The notes beneath the pieces were generated by a model that was not told the DNA's origin, made no database searches, and saw only the letters and a list, made by a program, of their open reading frames with translations. Shown here piece after piece: positions 27,672 to 37,550 of a stretch of DNA of 64,000 bases. Both the position numbers and the translations under genes were made by a program. The number at the start of each line of letters is the position of its first letter. Position 1 is the first letter of the stretch. Source of the stretch: JAEULH01 sp963805915 (GTDB lineage: Bacteria; Pseudomonadota; Alphaproteobacteria; Rhodospirillales; Defluviicoccaceae); the NCBI GenBank assembly GCA_963805915.1, contig CAWDWD010000010.1, positions 62,001-126,000 on the forward strand, written 5' to 3'.

Positions 27672-29585
27672 TCATAGGTTCATCTCTGTGGATACAAGAA
27701 TTGACTTGGTCTGTGCTGTGTGTGCATCGGTGTCGCCACCAAGCCGCTCGACAGTCGGCTCATCTACCGCCACAGCATGACCGTCCGGCCGAGGTGCTTG
27801 GTCTTTCGCTTTGGTCTCGCCGGGATCGATCCGGTCGCCTGAAGCGGCTTCGGAGCGAGTTTTCGATTTCGCTTCCTGTTCCGCGCCGGGCCCATCGCCG
27901 ATCCGGCGCAATGCCCACTTGACCTTGGTGAGCTTATCGGAAAACGGTCCCCGAACAACGATCTGGCGGGTGCGCGCGGAAACGTCGGAGATACCCAGAT
28001 AGACGCTGTCTTCCAATGCAACCGCGCCGCCGACGCTGATGAACCGATACGCCGCGCCGCTTGGCAGGGTCAGGCGGATACCGCCGGGGCCGCCTTCATG
28101 TTCGGCCTCGGCCACGGCTTTCACATCGGGATGGAGGTGGAAGCGGACGACGAAGGTCGCACCGCCTCGGCCCTCGAAAACGTCCTCGCCACGAATATCC
28201 TCGCCCATCGCGTCAACGTAGAGCCGTCGCCGGCAAATGGTGCCAAGCCGGCCGCGGTAGCCGTCGTGATCGACTTCAAGCCAGATCGCCAAGTCCGCCT
28301 CGCGGCGGACCGCGCCGGCGTCGGGTCGCCGGCCTTGAACGCCGCCATCGGCATTGAGAGCCACCGCGTTGATGTTATCGATCATCAGCGTCGAGTGCGC
28401 CGCCGTGGAGCGCATGGCCGCTTGCCAATGCGGATCATCGCCGGCGTAGCCGCCGCAATTGACGATCAGGCGCTCTCGCCCGACGCTCATCTCGAAAGCC
28501 GCCGGCGCCGCGTGGTAGAGGCGGTCGGCGCCCGACGGCGGCGCTCCGCCGGCATCGATAATGATCAGCACCTGGCCGGCGACGAGCCGCTCAAACCCGC
28601 CGAAAGGCGCACTCGCCGGGGGGCGGTCCTTGACGCCCGCCTCGGCAAGCGTGGTGTCGATGACATGAACGTCTTCTTCCTTGCCGCCGTTGGCCAGGGT
28701 AAAGCCCCCGTCGCCATGACGAAAGAAGCGCGCTATCGCCACCATCCGCTCGATCGCGCCCGTCAAGGGCAGGGGAATTTCGGCCTCGGCGTCGACGATG
28801 ATCGTGCGGATATCGAGGAGGTCGCGAAGCACGGCCAGATGGACCTGGGGGTTGCGCTGGCTGTGGCAACCGTCATCGAGGATCTGGTGGTCGATCTCGC
28901 CTTCGAGCAGGCCGAGCGCGCTATCGAGGGTGCCGATCCCAAGACACAAGGCTGCGGCCATTCTGCCCCTGATGGCGGCGAACGCGGCGGCCGTACCGGT
29001 CTCGTGAACGGAGCCTCGCAGCAAATGCCGCGCCTGCATATTGGCCGAGCGAAAGAAAGCGTCGCGTAAAGCGAGATCGCCATCGTCAAGCGCGAAATCC
29101 GCGCAGGCGAGCCAGGCAACAAGCCTGCGCCCGAGCACGCCGGGCTGCCATGCCTGCTCGTTCCAGCGCGGGTTGGCCCGGATCCAGCCGCGAAGCAGAT
29201 CGCGAGCACGGGTCCTGGCGGCCTCCGTGCCAAGTGCCTTGAGATCCATCAGCCACGAAAAACCGTGCATCGCCTCGGCCGCGGCCGGGCCGGAGGGGGG
29301 AACGGACCAGGGCATCGTTCCGAACGGCAGGGTCTTGCCGGCCAGGAGCAGGCGGCCGTCGAGGACGGCTTGGGCCGCGGCAAGGTTTTCTGCCGGGCGC
29401 GTGGGCAGGATTTGGCGAAGGCCCGTCTCCGGTTGCCAGCACAGCAGCCCGTGGTAGATGGCCGAGCGGTACCAGGCGCGCCGCCAAGCCCGCATGGCGC
29501 GGGCGGGGGACAGGCGGCCGGCCAGATCAGAAAAGCTGTTGAACGTGGCGCTCACTTCGTTCTTGTGTCTTTTGCCCGACCCCAA
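27672..29585 (-). CDS. Heparinase II/III family protein
   Basis: Polysaccharide lyase-like protein of 637 residues. The N-terminal alpha-toroid (GFSWLMDLKALGTEAART, WQPGVLGRRLVAWLACADF, ETGTAAAFAAIRGRMAAALC) is followed by the beta-sandwich domain with GGYAGDDPHWQAAMRSTAAHSTL, which holds the usual His of the heparinase_II_III domain. The Asp/Lys-rich C-terminal tail (EQEAKSKTRSEAASGDRIDP) is probably disordered. No ATG fits; TTG 29585 or GTG 29555 may be the start. In many alphaproteobacteria it sits beside rsmB and purH; here it adjoins decayed exopolysaccharide genes, so a role in polymer turnover is an inference. Confidence 0.85.
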   Translation of the reverse strand: MGSGKRHKNEVSATFNSFSDLAGRLSPARAMRAWRRAWYRSAIYHGLLCWQPETGLRQILPTRPAENLAAAQAVLDGRLLLAGKTLPFGTMPWSVPPSGPAAAEAMHGFSWLMDLKALGTEAARTRARDLLRGWIRANPRWNEQAWQPGVLGRRLVAWLACADFALDDGDLALRDAFFRSANMQARHLLRGSVHETGTAAAFAAIRGRMAAALCLGIGTLDSALGLLEGEIDHQILDDGCHSQRNPQVHLAVLRDLLDIRTIIVDAEAEIPLPLTGAIERMVAIARFFRHGDGGFTLANGGKEEDVHVIDTTLAEAGVKDRPPASAPFGGFERLVAGQVLIIIDAGGAPPSGADRLYHAAPAAFEMSVGRERLIVNCGGYAGDDPHWQAAMRSTAAHSTLMIDNINAVALNADGGVQGRRPDAGAVRREADLAIWLEVDHDGYRGRLGTICRRRLYVDAMGEDIRGEDVFEGRGGATFVVRFHLHPDVKAVAEAEHEGGPGGIRLTLPSGAAYRFISVGGAVALEDSVYLGISDVSARTRQIVVRGPFSDKLTKVKWALRRIGDGPGAEQEAKSKTRSEAASGDRIDPGETKAKDQAPRPDGHAVAVDEPTVERLGGDTDAHTAQTKSILVSTEMNL

Positions 29586-30018
29586 GCTGAATCGGTCCTA
29601 GCAGGTTGGGCCTTCGCCCGCAAGGCGTTCACGGCAGGGCCGGGGCTGTCCGGTTTTTAGTATCCGTCTCGCTTTGCCCATCATCGTCTTCTTCATCACG
29701 ACGAAGCCGATCCCGCTCCAAACAAGCCACCGGTGCCAAAGCCCCAGTCCGCTTCAGTTGCGGCATCGTATCGCCGACGGTGCACGGATGCGTGGGAGGA
29801 GCGGCGGTTCGCTGCCAGGCGAGTGCGGGGAGCGCCGAGCCCATGCGGCACCTCTCGTGCGTCCGCCCTACGCCTATGAGAGTAACACCGCCCTTCGCAA
29901 GCGCACATCGGCCCCCCCCAAAGACTGGGTCGAAAATAAAATGATCAGCCAATAGGGTCCAGCCCATTCGCAAGCTCACCGTGGCGGCTTATCCCCAAAT
30001 CAGTGGAGCATACGGTAA
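29586..30018. other. Gene-free stretch before the exopolysaccharide remnants
   Basis: About 430 bases with only short overlapping frames lacking ribosome sites or family features. It may hold promoters for heparinase (minus) and the remnant genes (plus) but none stands out. Confidence 0.45.
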
Positions 30019-30620
30019 ATGGTTCGCGCTATTGCGATGGGCGCGGCGGGGGTTGCCATGAATTACATACTTCAGTGCACGACTATTTCACGTCCTCTTT
30101 CGTCCAGCGCCTTGGACGGAGGTGCGGTATTTCTGTTTCTGATGTTATCTTCTATGTTCCTTACTTCAGGCATCGGTCATCTGGCTGGCGCCGACTTGGC
30201 TCTGATTGCCCTTCTTTCCCTTTCCGCTGTCGCGGCGACGTGCGCCGCATGCGCCAACAACAGCCGTCCTGATCCGCGTGGCCAGGGCGTCGGAGGGGTG
30301 CGGGCCGCGGTGATGCAAGGCGCGCGCGCGGCGGCGGCTGGTGCGCTGTTTGCGCTACCGCTGTGCTACGCCTACAGCATTGTGAGCCGAAGTCCCATCG
30401 GCGCGACGCCAAGCTTGGCGCAGATCGGCATCGCGCTCGTGCCCTTGTCCGTTTTCTTCTCCCAGGTCCTGCAGGGCTGCGTGCGGCCGTACGGGCGCAC
30501 GCAACGCCGTATCGTCATAATCGGCGACCTCGCCGCGAAAAACCGGATCGCCGGCCTGCGCGAGATCGCGCGTGAGATCGTCGGATTTTTCGAACTCGGC
30601 GGCGAAGATCCGCTTGCCGG
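30019..30620 (+). pseudogene. N-terminal remnant of a polyprenyl glycosylphosphotransferase (exopolysaccharide priming enzyme)
   Basis: About 200 residues remain: several hydrophobic helices (GGAVFLFLMLSSMFLTSGI, ADLALIALLSLSAVAATC, IGIALVPLSVFFSQVL) followed by the beginning of the CoA_binding_3-type domain (RRIVIIGDLAAKNRIAGL, then EIVGFFELGGED). Intact enzymes continue with a C-terminal sugar-phosphate transferase domain that moves hexose-1-phosphate to undecaprenyl phosphate; that domain is absent. The frame passes into BY-kinase sequence at about 30625. Confidence 0.6.
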
Positions 30621-30636
30621 CGGTGGTCCCCCCTCT

Positions 30637-30707
30637 CCAGGGTGCGCAACCGCACCGATGCGGTATTCGCTTCGCCGACCTCCTGTTTCAGCGCCGTCAG
30701 ATTGGAT
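30637..30707 (-). other. In-place micro-inversion within the BY-kinase remnant
   Basis: The minus strand here reads NLTALKQEVGEANTASVRL then RTLER, a normal Wzc coiled-coil stretch, ending where the plus strand resumes with DVEASRLLLEKF at 30708. Flipping this ~70-base piece restores the usual order (LRxLER-xVEASR). It is therefore an inverted segment. Confidence 0.6.
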
Positions 30708-31612
30708 GTCGAGGCCAGCCGGCTCCTCCTCGAGAAATTCATGACTTCCTTCATGGAGATGACCGCGCAGCAGGACGTCCATTCGCAGATCCCGCAAGCC
30801 TCGGTGATCTCGGCGGCGGCCGCTCCTCAACGCCCGCCTTCCCGCGGAAAACTCTGGTGATATTTCTGGGCTTCGTCGGCGGCACGATTCTCAGTGTTCC
30901 GCTCGCTTTTGCCGCTGATGCCTTCGGCTCCGGTTATCGCAGCGCCCGGGAGGTCGAACTCGACACCGGCCTGCCCGTGCTTGCTCACGTTCCGAAAGTA
31001 AAGAGCGGCGGCGGCAAGGGCGAAGATCTCGTTTCCTTCATTGTGAACAAGCCGGACTCGGTCTTTACCAAATCCATCCGTCTGCTGTGCGCGCGTCTCC
31101 TTGTTTCAGCCGCCTATAATCCGCATCAAAGCATCGTCTTCGTCTCTTCGGAAGCTGGCGAGGGAAAAACCACGGTTACGATCGCAGTGGCAAGGGCACT
31201 GGCGAGGTCCGGGCGCAAGGTGGTGGTGGTCGACGCCGATTTTCGCTGCGGGAAGGTCGCCGCGCTGCTTGGCCTTCGCAGCGACCCAGGATTGTCCGAA
31301 CTCATCGCCGGGGCGGCACGGCTTGAGGACGTCATTCAGCGCGATCCTCAGACAGGCGTCGACGTCATCACCAGCGGCGCCTATGCCTCGGAAAGCGCCG
31401 ATGACCTCTCTCGCGAGCCATTCACGTTGGCGATACAGGATTTGCGAAGCGGTTATGACGTCGTCCTGATCGACGCGCCGCCGTTCCTGGCGCTCTCGAG
31501 CGCATCAATCCTTACCGCTAAGGCGGACGCCTCAATTGTAGTTGCTGCCTGGAGTGCCACGTCACGAGAAGTACTAAAATATACGGTTGAGCAAATACAA
31601 CGCTCCGCGCCT
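30637..31612 (+). pseudogene. Truncated exopolysaccharide BY-kinase (Wzc/ExoP type)
   Basis: Remnant of the tyrosine kinase that controls polymer length. Present are the end of the coiled coil (DVEASRLLLEKFMTSFMEMT), the second membrane helix (KTLVIFLGFVGGTILSVPLA) and the kinase with Walker A FVSSEAGEGKTTVTIA, Walker A' VVVVDADFR and Walker B VLIDAPPF. The Wzz half is missing, a frameshift lies near 30835, and the 3' end stops abruptly after TVEQIQRSA at about 31612, where IS1182 sequence begins. The C-terminal Tyr cluster is lost. Confidence 0.75.
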
Positions 31613-31690
31613 TGTGTAGCCGATCCCCGCCGCCACGCAAGCGCGCACGTTGGCCTCGCTGAAATATCCGGTGTCGGCAATTTGGATCAC
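31613..31690 (-). mobile_element. IS1182-type transposase fragment, internal
   Basis: The minus strand reads IADTGYFSEANVRACVAAGI, the conserved stretch around the second catalytic Asp of IS1182-family DDE transposases. Only about 80 bases remain, wedged between the truncated BY-kinase and the truncated glycosyltransferase. Confidence 0.65.
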
Positions 31691-32165
31691 TGCCTGCTGC
31701 GGCAAGAGGATTCCGAGGCCGAGGAGAAGAGCGCGATCGTCGCTGTTCAACACGAAGACGCCATCGCAGACAGTGAGCGCGGCCTTCATTGCGGGCGTGA
31801 GAGCACGGCGCGGACGAGGCGACGCTTGCACTCCGTTCCGGAAGCAAACGCGTAGCCAAGGCCCTCGACGATGGCGAAGATCCTTGGCACGCGGGCGAGG
31901 CGAGCCGCGAGGCAGCCGACGATCATCGCCTTGGTGGTGTGAGCGAGAACCATGTCAACTTCGAGTCGGCGCAATTGGGTAGCTAGGCGCGTGACGTGCC
32001 TCAGATCCTGTAGCGGATTAAGCCCCGTGCGCTAAAGGCCGATGCGCTGATAATGGGCGCCTGCTTTCGCCAGTCTGCGACAATTAGCCTCGCTAAGCTC
32101 CGGCGCGCAGGCGAAGACGGTGTGGCCCTGCGCGACCATGTCCTCGATCAGCCAGCCCCCGCGCC
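31685..32165 (-). pseudogene. Family 4 glycosyltransferase remnant
   Basis: On the minus strand: GGWLIEDMVAQGHTVFACAP, YQRIGL, a TAG stop at 32032-32034 in place of a sense codon, RTGLNPLQDLRHVTRL, DMVLAHTTKAMIVGCLAARL, RIFAIVEGLGYAFASG, a frameshift near 31798, then VCDGVFVLNSDDRALLLGL. This follows the N-terminal donor-side domain of GT4 enzymes of capsule/exopolysaccharide clusters. Both ends are cut by IS1182-type sequence, and the C-terminal nucleotide-sugar domain is missing. Confidence 0.7.
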
Positions 32166-32406
32166 ACCGCCGCCGGACAACCCGACGCCGGTCGAGACCA
32201 TGGCGCATCGCCTGAAGACACCCGAAGGCAAGAAGCTCTACGCCTTACGCAAGCAGACCCCCGAGCCGGTCTTCGGCATCATCAAATCGGCGCTCGGGTT
32301 CCGCCAGTTCCTGCTCCGCGGGCTCGACAACGTGCGCGGCGAATGGAACCTCGTGACCATGGCTTACAACATGAAGCGGATATTCGCCCTCGCGGGCGCG
32401 TCCTGA
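32150..32406 (+). mobile_element. IS1182-type transposase fragment, C-terminal
   Basis: The plus strand reads ETMAHRLKTPEGKKLYALRK then QTPEPVFGIIKSALGFRQF and ends NMKRIFALAGAS with a stop. This is the C-terminus of IS1182-family transposases, including the last catalytic Glu in TPEPVFG. The rest of the gene is missing. It lies opposite in orientation to the fragment at 31613-31690. Confidence 0.75.
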
Positions 32407-32572
32407 GGCAGCCGCGTTTAGAGTCTCGGGAACCACTTGGAGAGCGACGTTGGATTGACTATAACGCGGGGGCGGTAACGATCGTGGTTCAATCGGCGCC
32501 GAAGATAGCGGCGGTGAGTTTAGTGCCAAAGCGGGTGTAAAATTGATCTAAGTTGGCACTAAGTGGTTGAGC

Positions 32573-32648
<76 letters not shown>

Positions 32649-32701
32649 CAAAATCAATGGGTTACGAGAAATCCCGGTAACAGGGGCAAAAGGCCGGGCG
32701 G

Positions 32702-33430
32702 TCAGGGTGGTGCGCGCCGGATGCTGACCAAGTCGGGTAGATATGGAATGGCGGGCTGGTCGGGCACGGCGAGCCTGGCGCCGAGGTAATCCCAGAAGGC
32801 GATGGCGAGCTTGGCGCAGGTCTTGGCGAGACCGAGGAAGGCATCGCGGCAGTCGCGCCCGGCATCGCTGCGGGTGCCACCGCTGATCTGCGCTTGGTGA
32901 CGTGGCAGCGGATGTCGTTCTCCGAGGCGTTGGTATGCAGCGGGCTCTCGGGCCGATCGAGGACAATCAGCAATTCTGGCTTGTTGGCGTGCAACCGCTC
33001 GAGCAGGCGGTCGAGGCTAACAAAGCCGGTTGTACGCTTGAAGATCCGATCGGAGCGCGCCCGCAGGGCGGCCTTGCGCTGTGGCGTCGGATCTCGGCGG
33101 TAAGCTTTCAGATCGGCATAGAACCACCAGATCAGCGCCCGGATGCGCTGCTGGGCGGTGCGGTGGCGGTCGGTGAAGGTGTCGAGCTTGTGAACCAGGC
33201 GCTCGACGTGGACCCAGCACAGAGCGTGCCGGCCGACGGCGAACTGGCCGGCGCCGTCGCTGACGATGACGCTATCGGGCAGGAAGCCGTGCGCCGTGAC
33301 GCTGCCCCACATCGCGCCCTCGGTGGCGATGCGCACGGGATCGGGCGTGACCTCGAGAGCGGCGATGCCAAGTTGCTCGAGATGGGCCTGCCACGCCGCC
33401 GCGTCGGCGGATGTCTCCGGGCAGTCGCAG
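32702..33430 (-). mobile_element. DDE transposase remnant (IS66-like), C-terminal part
   Basis: The minus strand reads AAWQAHLEQLGIAALEVTPD, RIATEGAMWGSVTAHGFL, VIVSDGAGQFAVGRHALCWV, IWWFYADLKAYRRDP and SPLHTNASENDIRCHVTKRR, typical of an IS66-like transposase with the late catalytic Glu in NASENDIR. A frameshift near 32895 separates this from ISGGTRSDAGRDCRDAFLGL and the C-terminus. The N-terminal domain is missing at about 33430, where the element abuts an opposite-strand transposase. Confidence 0.72.
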
Positions 33431-33925
33431 AGCTGCCGGCATCGCTATGATCACATCGACATTCCGCCGATCGTGCCGGTGGTGACGCGGATCGAGCTGT
33501 TCGCCGCGCGCTGCGCCTGCTGTGGTCGGCGTTTCCGTGCCCCGGCGCCGGCCGGCATGGCGCCGGGGAGCCCGTTCGGGGCCAGGGTCCGTTCGCTGCT
33601 TTTGTATCTGCACCACAGCCATCACGTCGGCTTCGAGCGGTTGTCGCGGATGATGGCGGAGCTGTTCGGGCTCACCATCTCCGGAGGCGCAATCGCCAAC
33701 GCCTTCCGCCGCGCCGGCGCGGCGTTGACGGCGGCCTCTGCTGCGATCAAGGACACGTTGCTGGCCGCCCGGGTGATTGCCTCGGACGAGACCAACAGCC
33801 GGATCGACGGCGTCACCCATTGGCACTGGGTGTTCGTCTCGGACAAGGCGGTGCTGCACCGGATCGCGCCGCGCCGGGCACGGGCCGTCGCCGAAGAGGT
33901 GCGGGTTGTCCAAATACAGATGTAG
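33431..33925 (+). mobile_element. IS66-family transposase remnant, N-terminal part
   Basis: The plus strand reads YDHIDIPPIVPVVTRIELFA, a zinc-binding CACCGRRF, FGARVRSLLLYLHHSHHVGF, LFGLTISGGAIANAF and VIASDETNSRIDG with the first catalytic Asp. It ends soon after ARAVAEEV; the middle and C-terminal parts of the transposase are absent. It is divergent from the remnant at 32702-33430, with no gap. Confidence 0.72.
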
Positions 33926-34039
33926 AAACAAGGTGTTGGCCGGAAGCGTTTTATTCTTGACCAATTTTGGGTATCATCGGTTGCGCTCGCCCACCTGGAC
34001 CCACCCGGTCGCACGGGCGCCGCGTTTCTCCTGATCCGG

Positions 34040-34720
34040 ATGAGTATGATCAAACTTTGCATTTTCGACTGCGACGGCACCCTCGTCGACGGTCTGCATG
34101 CGATCACGACGGCGATGGGCTCCGCGTTTATCGCCGCCGGACTGCCCCCGCCCGCCGGCGGCGCCATCAGGCGCGTCGTCGGTCTGGCCCTTGGCGACGC
34201 CATCGCCCTGCTGCATCCGGGCGCCGCGGCCGAGACCTGCGCCGCGCTATCGCGCCATTACGTCACCGCGTTCGGCGACCTGCGCCGCGCCGGACAGGCG
34301 CGCGAGCCGCTCTTTCCGGGCGTGGCCGAGGGGCTCGAAGCGATCGAGGACGCGGGCTGGCTGCTCGGCATCGCCACCGGCAAATCCCGCCGCGGCGCAC
34401 TCGCGACGCTTGCCTCGCACGACCTGCACGAGCGCTTCGTCACCGTGCAGACCGCCGACGTCGCCGCCGGCAAGCCGGCTCCGGAGATGATCCATCGGGC
34501 GCTGGCCGAAACCGGCGCGGCCTGCGATCGCGCGGTGATGATCGGCGATACCACCTTCGACATTCAGATGGCGCGCAACGCCGGAATTGTCGCGATCGGC
34601 GTCGCCTGGGGGTATCATGACCGCGCCGAACTGGTCGCGGCCGGAGCCGCCGCGATTGTCGAGGAGTTCGCGGCGCTGCCGGCAACGATCGAGGATCTGA
34701 TGGCCCGCGCCGCGGCGTAA
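34040..34720 (+). CDS. HAD-superfamily phosphatase (phosphoglycolate phosphatase-like)
   Basis: Cytosolic phosphomonoesterase of 226 residues. It has motif I FDCDGTLVDG with both catalytic Asp residues, a helical C1 cap (residues about 15-85), motif II ATGKS, the lysine of motif III in AAGKPAPEM, and motif IV VMIGDTTFDIQMA. In alphaproteobacteria this gene commonly lies between rluC and an ATP12-family gene; the ATP12 gene follows here but rluC is absent because IS remnants replace the upstream side. Substrate unknown. Confidence 0.88.
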   Translation: MSMIKLCIFDCDGTLVDGLHAITTAMGSAFIAAGLPPPAGGAIRRVVGLALGDAIALLHPGAAAETCAALSRHYVTAFGDLRRAGQAREPLFPGVAEGLEAIEDAGWLLGIATGKSRRGALATLASHDLHERFVTVQTADVAAGKPAPEMIHRALAETGAACDRAVMIGDTTFDIQMARNAGIVAIGVAWGYHDRAELVAAGAAAIVEEFAALPATIEDLMARAAA

Positions 34721-34744
34721 CGCGGGTTTGAGGATCGTGGGCGG

Positions 34745-35507
34745 GTGACGCGAGCGACAAAACGCCTCTACCGAACAGTGAGCGTGATGCCGGCCGAGTC
34801 GCCCCAGGGGCCGGGCGAACGTGGCGCGGACCGTGGTTCGGCCGCACTTGGTTTGCCTGGATCGCCGGGCGATCAAGACGCCGCGCGGACGCCTCCTTGC
34901 GGTGCCGAGCGCGGAACTGGCCGAGGCCATCGCCGGCGAGTGGCGGGCCCAGGCCGAGAGGATCAATCCCGCCGCCATGCCGCTGACCCAGTTGACGGCG
35001 ACCGCGCTCGATCGCGTCGCCGAGGCCCGCGCTCAGGTCATCGAGGCGCTGGTCGGCTACGCCGCCGCCGATCTCTTGTGCTACCGCGCCGCGGAACCGG
35101 CCGAACTCGCCGCCCGCCAGCACGCGCGCTGGCAACCGCTGCTGGACTGGGCCGCCGTGCGCTGGGGCGCGGCGCTGAGCGTGACGCAAGGCATCGTTCC
35201 GCTCGGCCAGCCGGCCGAGGCGATCGAGGCATTGCGCGCGGCGGTCGAACGCCTCGACGACTGGGAACTGACCGCGCTTGCCTCGGCCGCGCCGGCGTGC
35301 GGATCGCTGGTGATCGGCCTCGCCCTGCTTGACGGCCGCATCGAAGCCGACGAAGCTTTCGAGCTTTCGCAGCTCGAGGAAAGCTATCAGATCGAGCGCT
35401 GGGGCGAGGATTTCGAAGCGGCGCGGCGGCGCCAGAGCCTGCGCGACGAGGTCCGCGATAGCTGGACCTTCGTAACGCTGCGGCGAGCTGAACGAGGACA
35501 TCCATGA
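34745..35507 (+). pseudogene. ATP12-family F1-ATPase assembly chaperone, one frameshift
   Basis: Homologue of the mitochondrial chaperone that binds the F1 alpha subunit; found across alphaproteobacteria. A GTG at 34745 gives TKRLYRTVSVMPAE, the family N-terminus, but the rest (CLDRRAIKTPRGRLLAVPSA, INPAAMPLTQLTATALDRV, DLLCYRAAEPAELAARQ, LDDWELTALASAAPACGSLV) is in the next frame, so one indel lies at about 34805-34815 near runs of C and G. GTG 34821 would give a shorter protein lacking the first strand. The stop overlaps the acylphosphatase ATG. Confidence 0.82.
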
Positions 35508-35821
35508 GCGAGGATGCAAAGACCGACGATGCCGGCGAGACCGAGACCAAGGCCGTCGTCGCGCGCATCGAGGGCCGCGTTCAGGGCGTGTGGTATCGCG
35601 GCTGGACGATGATGGAGGCGCGCCGGCGCGGCCTGCGCGGGTGGGTCCGCAACCGCGCCGACGGCAGCGTCGAGGCCATGTTCGCCGGGCCGAAACCCGC
35701 CGTCAACGCCATGCTCGAAGCTTGCTGGGAGGGCCCGTCGGCGGCGAAGGTGCGCAAGGTCACGCCCGAAAGCGCCGCCTATCCGCGAGACCCCGGCTTC
35801 CACGCGCTGCCGACCCGCTAA
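35504..35821 (+). CDS. acyP: Acylphosphatase
   Basis: Hydrolyses acyl phosphates such as 1,3-bisphosphoglycerate and carbamoyl phosphate. The 105-residue protein has the ferredoxin-like fold with phosphate loop GRVQGVWYRGW (catalytic Arg) and the catalytic Asn in GWVRNRADGSVE. The N-terminus carries a ~15-residue polar extension. It is coupled to the ATP12 gene by an ATGA overlap at 35504-35507. Confidence 0.93.
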   Translation: MSEDAKTDDAGETETKAVVARIEGRVQGVWYRGWTMMEARRRGLRGWVRNRADGSVEAMFAGPKPAVNAMLEACWEGPSAAKVRKVTPESAAYPRDPGFHALPTR

Positions 35822-35856
35822 GTGGTCGGCAGCGCGGGATCATGGTTACAGGCAGT

Positions 35857-36840
<984 letters not shown>

Positions 36841-36901
36841 CCACCCATCCTTTGCACATTATCGTTGTGCTTCAAGGTGTCATCGAAAAGCCGCCGGCGC
36901 G

Positions 36902-37402
36902 CTATCCTGAGTTGGGATCCTCGGGGTGGCGATCCTCGGCGGTCAGCGTCGGCCGGCGGACTTCGCCGAGCAGACGTTCGGCGAGGTCCGCGGGAATCGG
37001 CACCGCCCTGCCGCCATCGGCGAGATCGAGCCAAACGATCACCGCCTCGCTGGTGGAAAAGCAGACCCCGTCCTTGAACAGGCCCTGGGCGATGGTGCAC
37101 GACGATCGGCCAACGCGTTCGACGCGGGTGCCGACGGCGACATCGCCGGGGTAATGGGCCTGGGCGTGAAAGTTGACCGTGAGCGTGGCAATGACCCAGC
37201 CGGCCTTCTCTCCCGCCGTCGACCCCGGCCACAAAGTCTCGGCGAATTCGACCCGCCCGGTCTCGCAATAGGTCGCGATAGCGACGTTGTTGATGTGGCG
37301 ATAGCGGTCGACGTCGGAGAAACGCACGGTATCGCGGGTCCAGAAGGCGTAGGACTCGCGCTCCTTCCGGTTCGGCGGCGGGGCGTTGGTGGTCGTCGTC
37401 AT
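36902..37402 (-). CDS. Acyl-CoA thioesterase, hotdog fold (4HBT type)
   Basis: 166-residue thioesterase with the hotdog motif VRFSDVDRYRHINNVAIATY, in which the Asp of SDVD is the catalytic residue of the 4-hydroxybenzoyl-CoA thioesterase type, and VNFHAQAHYPGDVAVGTRV. ATG 37402 follows GGAGAG by 7 bases. It lies upstream of acuI on the same strand, so both may handle short acyl-CoA esters. Substrate unknown. Confidence 0.87.
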   Translation of the reverse strand: MTTTTNAPPPNRKERESYAFWTRDTVRFSDVDRYRHINNVAIATYCETGRVEFAETLWPGSTAGEKAGWVIATLTVNFHAQAHYPGDVAVGTRVERVGRSSCTIAQGLFKDGVCFSTSEAVIVWLDLADGGRAVPIPADLAERLLGEVRRPTLTAEDRHPEDPNSG

Positions 37403-37550
37403 GGCGGCTCTCCGGGATGTCAAACAGTAGCCCTACTTGCCAGAATGCCGCCGCTGAGGCAATCCGGCCGCCGCCTCAAATGCCCCGGCACGCGATCCAT
37501 ACCAGGCGGGGGTTGTCGGGGTGGGCGCGGGCTCTTACCCTTCCACCACC

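Noticed and set aside
32702..33925. One transposase gene with an inverted half
   Set aside because: The two halves carry motifs of different transposase types and do not overlap into one protein when flipped; treated as two remnants.
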